64,000 nt of DNA from assembly GCA_963707135.1 (NCBI GenBank), contig CAVPOY010000011.1, positions 91,298-155,297 of the forward strand, given 5' to 3'. Position 1 is the stretch's first letter. Every line of letters starts with the position of its first letter. Positions 7,962-16,317 of the stretch are shown here, piece after piece. The position numbers were made by a program, and so were the translations under genes. The DNA is from JBGSTR01 sp963707135. Lineage in GTDB: Bacteria; Pseudomonadota; Gammaproteobacteria; Chromatiales; Chromatiaceae. Below the pieces are notes generated by a model. It did not search any database, had not been told where the DNA came from, and was given only the letters and a program-made list of their open reading frames with translations.

Positions 7962-9160
7962 GCCGGCATCCTACCCTGAAGCTCGACGGACGGCGAGAAC
8001 GGCACCTCCAGACCGATCTCGGAGTCGGTCAGATAGCACCCGGGATCTTCCGCCCAAGGGTCGCCGGTGACCTGGAAGGCGCGCGTACGGGTGTTGCCGT
8101 TGCAGATGGCGAGGTGCGCACAGGCGGCGCAGCGCCCGGTGACAGGCCGCGGCCGCTGCTTGAGTCCGGCCATCAGCGGATCGGAGACGTCCTGCCAAAT
8201 CTCCGCAAAGGCCCGATCCCGTACGTTGCCCAGTCCATGCGTCCACCAGAAGGTGTCCGGATGGACCTGGCCGGTATTGTCGATGTTGGCGATATTGACC
8301 CCGGACGCGTTGCCGCCCCAATTTTCAAGCACCCGGCTCAGGGAATCGGCCCGATCCGGAAGGTGCTCGCGGGCCCACTGCAGCAGATAGACACCGTCGG
8401 CATCGTTGTTTCCGGTCACGAACTCCGCCGGCACGCCCGCCTGGATCCTGGCCCAGGCGGTCTCGATCAGCAGATCCATGGCGTCGCGGGTCATCCGGAA
8501 GTGGGCGTCGTCGCCCCGGTTCTTGTTGCCGCGCCCCGCATAGTTCAGATGGGACAGGTAGAACTTGTGGATCCCCTCCTCCCGCATCAGGTCGAGCAAT
8601 CCGGGCAGGTCCCCGGCGTTGTCGCGGGTCAGCGTGAAACGCATGCCGACCCGGATCCCCGCGTCGCGGCACAGGCGCAGCCCCTGGAGCGACTCCCTGA
8701 AGGCCCCGATGCGGCGGCGGAAGCGGTCGTGGGTCCCCTCCAGGCCATCCAGGCTGATCCCCAGATAGTCGAACCCGACATCGGCGATCCGCGGCAGCAT
8801 CGACTCGTCGATCAGCGTGCCGTTGGTGGACAGGGCCAGGTAGAAGCCGAGGCCCTTGGCATGGTGGGCCAGGTCGAAGATGTCCGGGCGCATCAGCGGC
8901 TCGCCGCCCGAGAGGATCAGCACCGGCACGCCGAACGCGCGCAGATCGCCCATCAGGCCGAGGACCTCCTCGGTATCGAGCTCGCCGGCAAAGTCCTTGT
9001 CCACCGAAGTGGAATAGCAGTGGCGGCAGGTCAGGTTGCAGCGTCGGATCAGGTTCCAGATCACCACCGGCCCGCTCGGCTCGCTGCGCGGCCTGGCCGC
9101 CGTGTGCTCCAGACGCGCCGGATCGGCTAGCAATTCAAGATAGTGGCCCAGTCGAAACAT
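7958..9160 (-). CDS. nirJ: Haem d1 biosynthesis radical SAM protein NirJ
   Basis: A 400-residue radical SAM enzyme with the cluster motif CNLTCRHC (Cys41, Cys45, Cys48), a GGEPL loop and a Cys-rich C-terminal domain (CAACAHLAIC then DPGC) for an auxiliary iron-sulfur cluster. NirJ removes two propionate side chains from didecarboxysiroheme during haem d1 synthesis. I start at ATG 9160 because a GAGG ribosome site precedes it and the protein then begins MFRLGHYLELL, as is usual for the family; an ATG at 9190 lacks such a site. It is 41 bp after nirGH and overlaps the downstream cytochrome gene. Confidence 0.93.
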   Translation of the reverse strand: MFRLGHYLELLADPARLEHTAARPRSEPSGPVVIWNLIRRCNLTCRHCYSTSVDKDFAGELDTEEVLGLMGDLRAFGVPVLILSGGEPLMRPDIFDLAHHAKGLGFYLALSTNGTLIDESMLPRIADVGFDYLGISLDGLEGTHDRFRRRIGAFRESLQGLRLCRDAGIRVGMRFTLTRDNAGDLPGLLDLMREEGIHKFYLSHLNYAGRGNKNRGDDAHFRMTRDAMDLLIETAWARIQAGVPAEFVTGNNDADGVYLLQWAREHLPDRADSLSRVLENWGGNASGVNIANIDNTGQVHPDTFWWTHGLGNVRDRAFAEIWQDVSDPLMAGLKQRPRPVTGRCAACAHLAICNGNTRTRAFQVTGDPWAEDPGCYLTDSEIGLEVPFSPSVELQGRMPA

Positions 9161-9201
9161 GTCGGGTTGCCTCAAGTGGCATCGAATCAATTGACAGCGA
9201 A

Positions 9202-10251
9202 TCAGCCGGCCGCAAACCTCAGGCCCGTCTTCTTCAGCACCGCCTCGCTGAACAGGATTCTGCGGTCACGGAACCGCCCGGCCAGGATCTCCTCGACCTG
9301 CGCCGCGCCGGCCCGTACCTCGTCGCGGTCGCGCCCGTGCACCATCGCGAACAGGTTGTACGGCCACAACGGGAGCCGGCGCGGACGCTTGTAGCAATGG
9401 CTCACCAGGTCCAGCGCGCCGACGCGTTCGCCCAGGCTGTCCACCCGATCGTCGTCGACATCCCACACCGTCATGCCGTTCCCGCGCAATCCCAACCGGT
9501 AATGATTGGGCACGGCGCCAATACGGCGGATGGCCCCGCCCTCCAGCAGGCGCCCGAGCCGGGCGATCAGGGTCTCCTCGTCGCAATCCAGGCCCCGCGC
9601 GACCTCGGCATAGGGCGCCCGGACCAGCGGCAGTCCCGCCTGGGTGGCCGCGATCAGGGCACGGTCCAGCTCGTCCAGCACCGGCGGCGTCGGGGGGCGC
9701 TCGCGTTGCACCCGGCGTACCCCGACGGCCCCGTCGTCCCCCAGGTGGAGCCAGAAGCCCAGGTGATACTCCTTGAGCTTAGGAAAGTCGTAGACCTCCA
9801 GCCCGGTGGCGCCCGCGATGCCCCGCAGTGCCTCGTCGAGTGCCGCCTGACTCGGGGTGGCGACGACGAACCACATGTTCAGGGCGTGGTCGCGCCGGTA
9901 GTTGTGGGCGACCTCGGGGATCGCGTCGAGTATCCCGGCGGTCCGGTCGAACACCGCCTCGGGCACCGCCATCGCCGCCAACGTGAAACGTCCCCCGAGC
10001 CGCTCGGCATCGAACAGCGGTCCGAAACGGCTCAACAGGCCGGCGGCGAGCATCGCCTCGACGGCCGCAATCAACTCCGGCTCGCCCGTGCCCAGCTCCC
10101 GGGCGGCCGCAAGGAAGGGCCGCCGGCTCAACGGGAAATCGCCCTGAAAGCGATTCAGGAAGGCGCGGCCGAGCGGGTCGATCGCCGCGGCTGGCCGGCC
10201 GCCGGTACGGCGCTGCGACGCCAGCTCGGAGGCCGCGCGAGCCGCCGTCAC
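9202..10251 (-). CDS. nirGH: NirG-NirH fusion, siroheme decarboxylase subunit
   Basis: One 349-residue frame holds two Lrp/AsnC-like siroheme decarboxylase units. The first (about 25-170) has the NirD/NirG pattern: winged helix, 'SRFGPLFDAERLGG', then 'VAHNYRRDHALNMWFV' and 'YHLGFWLHL'. The second (about 190-347) has the NirL/NirH pattern: 'IRRIGAVPNHYRLGL', 'GNGMTVWDV' and 'CYKRPRRLPLWPYNLF'. A linker of about 20 residues joins them. The NirDLGH complex decarboxylates siroheme to 12,18-didecarboxysiroheme. Order within the operon (F-D-L-here-J) identifies the halves as NirG and NirH, normally separate genes. The start overlaps the nirL stop by 4 bp. Confidence 0.85.
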   Translation of the reverse strand: MTAARAASELASQRRTGGRPAAAIDPLGRAFLNRFQGDFPLSRRPFLAAARELGTGEPELIAAVEAMLAAGLLSRFGPLFDAERLGGRFTLAAMAVPEAVFDRTAGILDAIPEVAHNYRRDHALNMWFVVATPSQAALDEALRGIAGATGLEVYDFPKLKEYHLGFWLHLGDDGAVGVRRVQRERPPTPPVLDELDRALIAATQAGLPLVRAPYAEVARGLDCDEETLIARLGRLLEGGAIRRIGAVPNHYRLGLRGNGMTVWDVDDDRVDSLGERVGALDLVSHCYKRPRRLPLWPYNLFAMVHGRDRDEVRAGAAQVEEILAGRFRDRRILFSEAVLKKTGLRFAAG

Positions 10252-10841
10252 AGTGACTGGATCCGTGGCCGCTGGGCGCGTTCCCGGGAATCCTGGATCC
10301 CGGGGGACAACTCGACCTCGTCCGGTCCGGTCGCGGTAGGTTCAGACGCGTACCGGGCACCGCGCTGCTTGTAGCGCCGGCCGCTGAACAGGACCGCGGC
10401 CTCGACCCGGTGCAGCCCGAGGTTCTGCTTGATCTGCTCCACGCGGGCCAGCACGGACTCCCGGTCCCGGCCGTGAATCATCGTGAAGAGGTTGTAGGGC
10501 CAGTCGGGCAGGCGCCGCGGCCGACGGTAGCAAAGGGTCACGAAGGGCATCCGCCCGATGCAGTCGCCGAGCTGGTCGACGCGCGCGTCCGGAATATCCC
10601 AGACCGCCATCCCATTGGCCCGGTATCCGAGCTCCTGGTGACGCACGACGACGCCGAAGCGCTTGATCGCCCCGGCGGCGAGCAGGCGCTCGATGCGCTC
10701 GATCACGGCCTGCTCGTCGAGGCCTAGACGTTCGCCGATCAGCGCGAAAGGCCGCTCAACCAGCGGCAGCCCGTCCTGGATGGCCCGGATCAGGGCGGCA
10801 TCACCGAGCTCGCGCTCCAGTTCGTCGAGTGCGGCACTCAT
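10248..10841 (-). CDS. nirL: Siroheme decarboxylase subunit NirL
   Basis: A 197-residue Lrp/AsnC-type protein with a winged helix at the N-terminus, then 'IKRFGVVVRHQELGY', 'NGMAVWDI' and 'CYRRPRRLPDWPYNLF', the pattern of the NirL/NirH half of the decarboxylase. It acts with NirD, NirG and NirH in haem d1 synthesis. I chose ATG 10841 (the second of two close ATGs) because it makes the same 4-bp ATGA overlap with nirD that other junctions here show. The last 40 residues are a charged, poorly conserved extension. Confidence 0.82.
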   Translation of the reverse strand: MSAALDELERELGDAALIRAIQDGLPLVERPFALIGERLGLDEQAVIERIERLLAAGAIKRFGVVVRHQELGYRANGMAVWDIPDARVDQLGDCIGRMPFVTLCYRRPRRLPDWPYNLFTMIHGRDRESVLARVEQIKQNLGLHRVEAAVLFSGRRYKQRGARYASEPTATGPDEVELSPGIQDSRERAQRPRIQSL

Positions 10842-11314
10842 ACCCATTGCAGCTGGAACCCCAGGTCGATGTGGTACTCGGCAAGCATCGGCAGATCCAG
10901 GACCGGCAGCCCCACCCGCCGGGCGATCTCGTCGATAACGCGGCCAAGCTGCTCGCGATCCGCCGCGGTCAGCACGAACCAGAGGTTGTACTCATGCTCG
11001 CGCTCGTAGTTGTGGTTGACCTCCGAATAGCCGTTCACGAGCGCCGCGACCTCATCGAGGCGCTCCGCCGGGACCGCCATCGCGGCCAGCGTGCTGACCC
11101 CGACCCGGCGGGGGCGAAACACCGGACCGACCCGGCTCACGGCACCGGCCCGGGTAAGCCGCCGCAGGCGCTCGATCACGCCGGATTCCGGGATGCCCAG
11201 TCGATCCGCGATAGCGGCGAACGGCCGGGGCACCAGCGGCAGACCGGACTGGAAGTCGTTGAGCAGCCGGCGGTCGATGGCGTCGCAGGCAAGTGCTTGG
11301 GCGTTGCCGCTCAT
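10838..11314 (-). CDS. nirD: Siroheme decarboxylase subunit NirD
   Basis: A 158-residue Lrp/AsnC-like protein with a winged helix (about 12-60), 'SRVGPVFRPRRVG', 'NHNYEREHEYNLWFVL' and a C-terminal 'YHIDLGFQL', all typical of the NirD/NirG half. It forms part of the siroheme decarboxylase complex. Its start overlaps the nirF stop by 4 bp and its stop overlaps nirL. The NirD rather than NirG name is assigned from its place directly after nirF. Confidence 0.85.
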   Translation of the reverse strand: MSGNAQALACDAIDRRLLNDFQSGLPLVPRPFAAIADRLGIPESGVIERLRRLTRAGAVSRVGPVFRPRRVGVSTLAAMAVPAERLDEVAALVNGYSEVNHNYEREHEYNLWFVLTAADREQLGRVIDEIARRVGLPVLDLPMLAEYHIDLGFQLQWV

Positions 11315-12489
11315 AGTCCGATCCTGTTCGCGCGGTCGGTCAGGAAGATGCCGCTCGGCTTGCTCGCCGGAAGCGTCGCGACCCGGGCGAGGGTCGCCGT
11401 GTCGTAGACATCGATTCGGTCCTCGTCGCGCACCGAGACCCAGACCTCCTCCCCGCGCGGCTCGAACTCCATGTGCAGCACGGCCTTGCCGGGTCTAAGC
11501 TCCCCCTCGATCTTCAGCGACTCGGCGTCGATGACCTGGATGCGGTCGTTGTCCGGCAGCGCGAAATTGACCCAGACCTGGCGGCCGTCCGGGCGGGCCA
11601 TGACGAAGACCGGCTGGCCGGCCACCGGGATACGCCCGGCCTCGCTCCAACTGTCCATGTCGATCACCAGGACCTCGTGACGCCCCACCGCCGGAACGAA
11701 GGCGCGCCGGCCGGCCACCGCCCACCCCTCCAGGTGAGGCATCTTGTAGACGGGCAGCGGCTGCTCGCCACGGCCGTAGCCCGGAAGGATTCGGCGCACC
11801 CCCCGGTCGGTGTGCCAGAGGTCGAGCAACGCCAGACCGTCCTCGCCGAACAGCCCGGCGATGTAATAGCGCCCATCGGGCGTGATCAGGGCGTCGTAGG
11901 GCTGGCGACCGATGTCGCGGAAACGCTCGACGCGCGGGCTTGCAGGCTCCGAGAGGTCCGCGACCCAGGTCTCGCCGGCGTCCCAGAGGCTGAAGACGAA
12001 TCGGTTTCCCGGGGCGTCCACCAGCCCGATCACCTTGGACCGCTGCCCCGCGTCGCCGTAGGTCGCGGGGATGTCGGCGACGGGGTCTAGCGTTACGGAA
12101 TCGAAGACCCGCACCCCGCCCGGTTCATAGTTCGAGACCGCGACCAGGCGGCCGTCCTGGGAGATGGCCCCGCCGATGGCGTTGCCGGACTGGACGACCC
12201 GTTTGACCAGGGTGGCGGTCAACAGATCGACCTTCGAGAGGCCGCCGTCGCGGCCGAAGACGTAGGCGTAACGGCCGTCGCGCGAGTACACCGCCGAGGC
12301 GTGGGACAGGTCGCCGAGCCCCTCGATGCGGCCGAGCGACGTGTTGCCGGTGGTCTCGATCAACTGAAGCGAGCCCCCGGCGCGCTCGACCACGACCCCG
12401 AGGTCGCCGGTCCCGCGCGGCTCGAGACCGGCGGCGTTTGCGGCGAGCAACAGCAGACCGGCGCCCGTAGTCGCGCGCAATCCGATCAC
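11311..12489 (-). CDS. nirF: Haem d1 biosynthesis protein NirF
   Basis: A 392-residue protein with an N-terminal signal-like hydrophobic stretch (about 5-20) and then a beta-propeller with repeated 'DGRYAYVFGRDG' and 'DGRLVAVSNYEPGG'-type blades, as in NirF and the C-terminal domain of NirS/NirN. NirF acts periplasmically late in haem d1 assembly, as a dehydrogenase or carrier. No lipobox is visible, so it is predicted soluble periplasmic. It is coupled by ATGA overlaps to nirC upstream and nirD downstream. Confidence 0.92.
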   Translation of the reverse strand: MIGLRATTGAGLLLLAANAAGLEPRGTGDLGVVVERAGGSLQLIETTGNTSLGRIEGLGDLSHASAVYSRDGRYAYVFGRDGGLSKVDLLTATLVKRVVQSGNAIGGAISQDGRLVAVSNYEPGGVRVFDSVTLDPVADIPATYGDAGQRSKVIGLVDAPGNRFVFSLWDAGETWVADLSEPASPRVERFRDIGRQPYDALITPDGRYYIAGLFGEDGLALLDLWHTDRGVRRILPGYGRGEQPLPVYKMPHLEGWAVAGRRAFVPAVGRHEVLVIDMDSWSEAGRIPVAGQPVFVMARPDGRQVWVNFALPDNDRIQVIDAESLKIEGELRPGKAVLHMEFEPRGEEVWVSVRDEDRIDVYDTATLARVATLPASKPSGIFLTDRANRIGL

Positions 12490-12842
12490 GGGTTCAGCCC
12501 CTTGAGCTCATTGGCGAGCCAGAGCGACTCTGCCTCGGTGAGGAACGGCTGCCAGGGGGGCATCGCGGTGCCGGGCCGTCCGTAGTAGATGGTGGCGGCC
12601 AGGTACTCGGCTGGCAGGTTGGCAATCGCACCCGCCCGTAGGGGCGGGCCCAACCCGCCGCCGAGACTCAGCCCGTGGCAGGACCCGCAGTCTTGGATAA
12701 GCAGGTGGCGCAGCTCGGCGCGGCGCTCCATCGAGACCGGCGAGGCCGCCTCCACGCCGACCGCCGCCGCCCCGGTGAACACCGCCGCGGCCAGCGCCGC
12801 GATGCCGATCAGCCTAGCGGCCGAATGCATGGGTGCGTACAT
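12486..12842 (-). CDS. nirC: Mono-haem cytochrome c, NirC-like (c55X)
   Basis: A 118-residue periplasmic cytochrome with a signal peptide (about 1-32), one CGSCH haem site (Cys52, Cys55, His56) and a candidate axial Met94 in GTAMPPW. NirC-type cytochromes give electrons for haem d1 formation or to nitrite reductase. The ATG at 12842 has a strong GGAGG site six bases upstream. Its 5' end overlaps nirE by 29 bp and its stop overlaps nirF by 4 bp. Confidence 0.85.
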   Translation of the reverse strand: MYAPMHSAARLIGIAALAAAVFTGAAAVGVEAASPVSMERRAELRHLLIQDCGSCHGLSLGGGLGPPLRAGAIANLPAEYLAATIYYGRPGTAMPPWQPFLTEAESLWLANELKGLNP

Positions 12843-13608
12843 CGAATACCTCCGATTCGGACGGTTTGAACCAGTCCAGGTCCTCGGCCAGGTCGACGAC
12901 CCGCCCGATGACGACCAAAACCGGGGCCTCCAGCGATGCCTCCGTCACCCGCTCCGCCAGGGTCTCGACGGTGGCGAGCACGCGCCTCTGCCCGGAGGTA
13001 GTCCCGGACTGGATCGCGGCCGCCGGGGTCAGCGGATCGAGCCCGCACGCTATCAGACGTCCGGTGATCTCGAAAAGGTTCGCAAGCCCCATGTAGATGG
13101 CGATCGTGGTGTCGCCGCGGGCAAGGGCCTCCCAGGGCAGGTCGAGCGCCTCGCCGTCGCGCAGATGGCCGGTGACGAGCTGCACCACCCGGCTCAAGCC
13201 CCGGTGGGTGAGCGGGATCCCGGCGTAGGCGGTCGCGGCGCTCGCGGCGGTGATGCCGGGGACGATCTCGAACGGCACGCCGTGGCGGCGCAGGTGCAGT
13301 GCCTCCTCGCTCCCGCGGCCAAACACCAGGGGATCGCCGCCCTTGAGCCGAACCACCCGGCGCCCGTTGCGGGCGCTGGCGACCAGCAGCCCGTTGATCT
13401 CGTCCTGGGGGACACAGTGATGACCAGGGGACTTTCCGACCGGGATGCGGGTCACGCCGCTGGGGATCAGGTCCAGGATCTCGAGCGAGACCAGCCGGTC
13501 GTAGACCACGACATCCGCCGCGCTCAATAGCCGGACGGCCTTGAGCGTGAGCAACTCCGGGTCGCCGGGGCCGGCGCCGACCAGATATACGACCCCATAC
13601 TCCGACAT
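12814..13608 (-). CDS. nirE: Uroporphyrinogen-III C-methyltransferase (NirE/CobA)
   Basis: A 264-residue SAM-dependent methylase with GAGPGDPELLTLKA at the N-terminus, VVYDRLV, and RLKGGDPLVFGRG, the fingerprints of SUMT enzymes. It makes precorrin-2 from uroporphyrinogen III, the entry step to siroheme and haem d1. As first gene of the haem d1 operon it is called NirE. An AGAGGGG site precedes the ATG. The FNR-type box at 13710-13723 and a matching -10 element lie upstream. A general cobA/cysG role is possible but the coupling to nirC argues for haem d1. Confidence 0.92.
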   Translation of the reverse strand: MSEYGVVYLVGAGPGDPELLTLKAVRLLSAADVVVYDRLVSLEILDLIPSGVTRIPVGKSPGHHCVPQDEINGLLVASARNGRRVVRLKGGDPLVFGRGSEEALHLRRHGVPFEIVPGITAASAATAYAGIPLTHRGLSRVVQLVTGHLRDGEALDLPWEALARGDTTIAIYMGLANLFEITGRLIACGLDPLTPAAAIQSGTTSGQRRVLATVETLAERVTEASLEAPVLVVIGRVVDLAEDLDWFKPSESEVFDVRTHAFGR

Positions 13609-13682
13609 TTGCGTGCCCCTCTATCGGGGACGCCGGCCGGGCTTAGGCCCAGCGGTCGGCCCCGTGCTGGTGTGGCCTAGAC

Positions 13683-13688
13683 ACTAAA
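13683..13688 (-). promoter_or_regulatory. Candidate -10 element of the nir promoter
   Basis: TTTAGT on the minus strand matches the sigma-70 -10 consensus at four of six bases. It lies 21 bp downstream of the FNR-type box, the spacing of class II FNR/Dnr promoters, which would place transcription start near 13676. Confidence 0.5.
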
Positions 13689-13709
13689 GAACTCGACGTC
13701 GGAGCGCCC

Positions 13710-13723
13710 TTGACGAAGGTCAA
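13710..13723 (-). promoter_or_regulatory. FNR/Dnr-type operator of the nir operon
   Basis: TTGACGAAGGTCAA is a perfect palindrome TTGAC-N4-GTCAA, matching sites of the FNR/CRP family regulators (FNR, Anr, Dnr, NNR) that switch on denitrification genes when oxygen falls or NO rises. Its centre is about 108 bp upstream of the nirE start. The regulator itself is not in the window. Confidence 0.75.
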
Positions 13724-13985
13724 ACGGCGCGTGCGGTGCCTCAGAGCTGGTCCGTGACGACCCAGAAGGAGTGCTCGGCTAGCAGTGTCCGTGGAAACAC
13801 TGGAGGTCAGAGTTCATTCTCAACAGGAAGGATGCCGATTCTAGCCCAAAGGTAATGCGCACTTCCCCGGAATAGCGGCCAGCGGTGTCTGCAGCTCAGA
13901 ACCGATGGGCTCGCGCCGCTCGACTTGAAACCGGACAACCCGGTCTCGGTTCAGCGTCCAGTTGCGGAGAATAGCCGGAATTAAT

Positions 13986-14014
13986 GGCAGCCCCCCGGCG
14001 CGGCCGGGGGTGCC
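13986..14014 (-). terminator. GC-rich hairpin after the SYLF gene
   Basis: Arms GGCAGCCCCCCGGC and GCCGGGGGTGCC can pair almost fully around a GCG loop. It lies 18 bp past the stop of the leftward gene, and the strand then reads ATTAATT, so the T-run is weak. A terminator is likely but unproven. Confidence 0.5.
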
Positions 14015-14031
14015 CCTATCAGCTCAAGCCG

Positions 14032-14604
14032 TCACTCCACATCGAGCTTCTTGAACCGCGAGCCTTCCCAGGTTGCGTCGGCGATCAGCCCCTTGGAGCC
14101 GAAGATGAAGGAGACAATGTCCTTCTTGAGGTTGGTGGTGTCCAGATCACCACCGACACCAATCTTCGCGACGGCGACAGAGGCGTCGACGCCGAGCTCC
14201 CACTCGCGCTCTCCTTTGGTGAACTTGGCAAGCGCCGTGTCGGTGTTCATCACCAGGATCATGGAGTGGGACTCGACGCCGACAATGAAGCCGGCCTTGA
14301 GCGCGAGCAACCCGTAGTAGAGGTGCTCGGGGGCACCCGAGGTCAGCACACACTTGCCGCCCTCCACACCAACGGTAAAGCCGCCCTTGCGGATCTTGGG
14401 GCACACTAGGACGCCCTTGGCGTCGGCGAGCACCTCTTTCGCCCCTTTGGTCTCCGCGACGAACTGCTCCAACGTGGCCTTGGCCTCGGCATCGAGCTCG
14501 GCGGCGTCCTCGGCGGTGAACTTGGCCATCGCCTGGCCGGACAGGGTCACACCGAGGGTCAGGATGCCGGCCATCAGGCCGACCTGGGTCTTGCGATTGA
14601 ACAT
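14032..14604 (-). CDS. Secreted SYLF (Ysc84-type) lipid-binding protein
   Basis: From ATG 14604 (GGAGAGA site upstream) the product is 190 residues. A signal peptide ends in GQAMA and a SYLF/Ysc84-type domain follows, recognised by 'AKGVLVCPKIRKGGFTVG' early and 'FIFGSKGLIADATWEGSRFKKL' features late (SKGL..D.. pattern). Eukaryotic SYLF domains bind phosphoinositides; bacterial ones are periplasmic and of unknown function. An upstream ATG at 14670 lacks a ribosome site and would bury the signal. It stands between the nir operon and a leftward envelope cluster. Confidence 0.8.
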   Translation of the reverse strand: MFNRKTQVGLMAGILTLGVTLSGQAMAKFTAEDAAELDAEAKATLEQFVAETKGAKEVLADAKGVLVCPKIRKGGFTVGVEGGKCVLTSGAPEHLYYGLLALKAGFIVGVESHSMILVMNTDTALAKFTKGEREWELGVDASVAVAKIGVGGDLDTTNLKKDIVSFIFGSKGLIADATWEGSRFKKLDVE

Positions 14605-14802
14605 AGCTTCTCTCCTCAGGGTTACGGCGGATACAAGGGGCATCGAGGACCCCACCGTTCGGTCGCTCAATGCGTAACGAAATCCGTGAGCCGCTTCTAT
14701 CCGCGGCTGGGTGGTTCATTCAGTGGCTTATGCTGGCTTACAGCTGATTCTCTACGGGCAGGATGCCGATGAAGTCGGCCAGGAAGCGCTGCCAGCCCGT
14801 GC

Positions 14803-16317
14803 TCAAGGGGTCTTGGTGGTAGACCGACCTCCACGGCCGTCGTCCTGGGTCACCCAGGTCAGCTTCCCGTCCTCGTCCAGGAGCACCCGATAGCTGTTCT
14901 CGGGCGAGACGCCCTCATCCATCCAGGTGATGACCTGGGCGGCCAGCTCCGGGCTCTCGATATAGAGCCCCGCCTCGGTGTTGATGTCGGCCGAGCGCGG
15001 GTCGAGGTTATAGCTGCCGATGAAGACATCCTGGCGGTCGAAGACCACGACCTTGGCGTGCAACGCCGCCTTGGCGCCGAAGAAGGCGATCCGCTTCTTG
15101 ATCACCCCGGCGTCGGCGCGCAGCTCGTAGAGCTCCGCGCCGCTCTCGAGCACCTGTCGGCGCCGATCCGCATAGCCCGCGTGGGCGGCCAGCACGTCGT
15201 TGGAGGCCAGTGAGTTGGTCAACACCCGGAGGCGCACGCCCCGCTCATGCAGCTCGGCCATCCGCGCGATCCCGCGGTCCCGGGGGACGAAATAGGGCGA
15301 CTCCACCAACAGCTCGGTGTCGAGCCGGGCGAGTCGCCGGTGCAGCCCCTCGAGCAAGCGGCTGGTGCCACCGGTGGCGACGATCTCGGCGGGGTCGTCC
15401 CAAACGATGCGCCCCGGAGCCCAGACGAGCTTGTCGATCTCCGCCTTGAGCAACGACTTGAGCTCCGCGACGTCTTGATCAACCGGATAGGGGTAGTTTT
15501 CCTCGGCGATCCCCGCACGGATCGCCGCCCGCGCCGCCTGAAGGTCCTTCTCGGTATAGGGCCGATCCACCAGGGCGGCGATGGGGACGGACCAGGGGCC
15601 GTTCCAGAAATGGTCGAACACATCGGAGATCTCCCGCACCACGGGCCCGCCGGCGGCGACGTCGAGGTCGCGGAAGTTGGCCTCGGTGTGCACCCCGAAA
15701 TAGTGATCCCCGATGTTGCGCCCGCCGACGATGGCGAGCGCGTTGTCCATCACCAGCAGCTTGTTGTGCATGCGGTGGTTGACGCGGGCGAAGTTGGTGA
15801 CGAATTCGAGCCCCCGCGCACCGCGGATGGCAAAGGGATTGAAGATGCGAATCTCAATGTTGGGGTGGGCATCCAGGGCGGCGAGGATGGCATCTCGGCC
15901 CTTGAAATTCATGTCATCGACCAGCAACCGTACCCGCACCCCGCGGTCGGCGGCGCGCAGCGCGCGTTCGGCCAGCAGCCGCCCGGTGGCGTCCTGCTCC
16001 CAGATGTAGTACTGCAGGTCGAGGGTCTTCTCGGCGAGATCGGTGAGCGCGACCCGGGTGGTGAAGGCGTTGCGTCCGGTGCGGATGATGGCGAAGCCGG
16101 ACTCGCCCGGGTGACGTGCGGCGGCTCGCTCCACATAGCGACCGATCGCGGTGCTGGCGTGGTCCGAATAGGCCGCCGAGGTGGCGCGCGGGTATTCCTT
16201 GGGCAGGCTCGCGCAGCCGCCAAGGAGGAGGCCCATCAGGGCCAGAGAGAGGCCGAGGGCGCGCAGACCTAGGCCCCGGCGGGTCGGATGGTGCGCGGCG
16301 AGGTGCGTTCTGTTCAT
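14803..16317 (-). CDS. Phospholipase D-family lipoprotein (cardiolipin synthase C-like)
   Basis: A 504-residue protein with a lipoprotein signal (LLLGGCAS, Cys35) and two HKD active-site motifs: HNKLLVMD (His184, Lys186, Asp191) and HAKVVVFD (His420, Lys422, Asp427), each followed by a GS/GG-N patch. Length and lipobox resemble ClsC-like or YmdC-type phosphatidyltransferases rather than classical membrane-spanning Cls. It probably remodels phospholipids at the periplasmic face. Its ATG overlaps the stop of the upstream DUF4239-type gene (ATGA), so the two are coupled. Confidence 0.88.
   Translation of the reverse strand: MNRTHLAAHHPTRRGLGLRALGLSLALMGLLLGGCASLPKEYPRATSAAYSDHASTAIGRYVERAAARHPGESGFAIIRTGRNAFTTRVALTDLAEKTLDLQYYIWEQDATGRLLAERALRAADRGVRVRLLVDDMNFKGRDAILAALDAHPNIEIRIFNPFAIRGARGLEFVTNFARVNHRMHNKLLVMDNALAIVGGRNIGDHYFGVHTEANFRDLDVAAGGPVVREISDVFDHFWNGPWSVPIAALVDRPYTEKDLQAARAAIRAGIAEENYPYPVDQDVAELKSLLKAEIDKLVWAPGRIVWDDPAEIVATGGTSRLLEGLHRRLARLDTELLVESPYFVPRDRGIARMAELHERGVRLRVLTNSLASNDVLAAHAGYADRRRQVLESGAELYELRADAGVIKKRIAFFGAKAALHAKVVVFDRQDVFIGSYNLDPRSADINTEAGLYIESPELAAQVITWMDEGVSPENSYRVLLDEDGKLTWVTQDDGRGGRSTTKTP

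Larger units (their letters stand above)
13609..13985. other. nir operon upstream region
   Basis: About 380 bp with no gene. It contains the FNR/Dnr-type box and -10 element listed separately. Nothing else could be identified between the box and the terminator-like hairpin near 14 kb. Confidence 0.6.

Noticed and set aside
13710..13723. LysR or NarL site as an alternative reading of the nir box
   Set aside because: The TTGAC-N4-GTCAA palindrome and its distance to the -10 fit FNR/Dnr better than the T-N11-A or heptamer patterns of those families.
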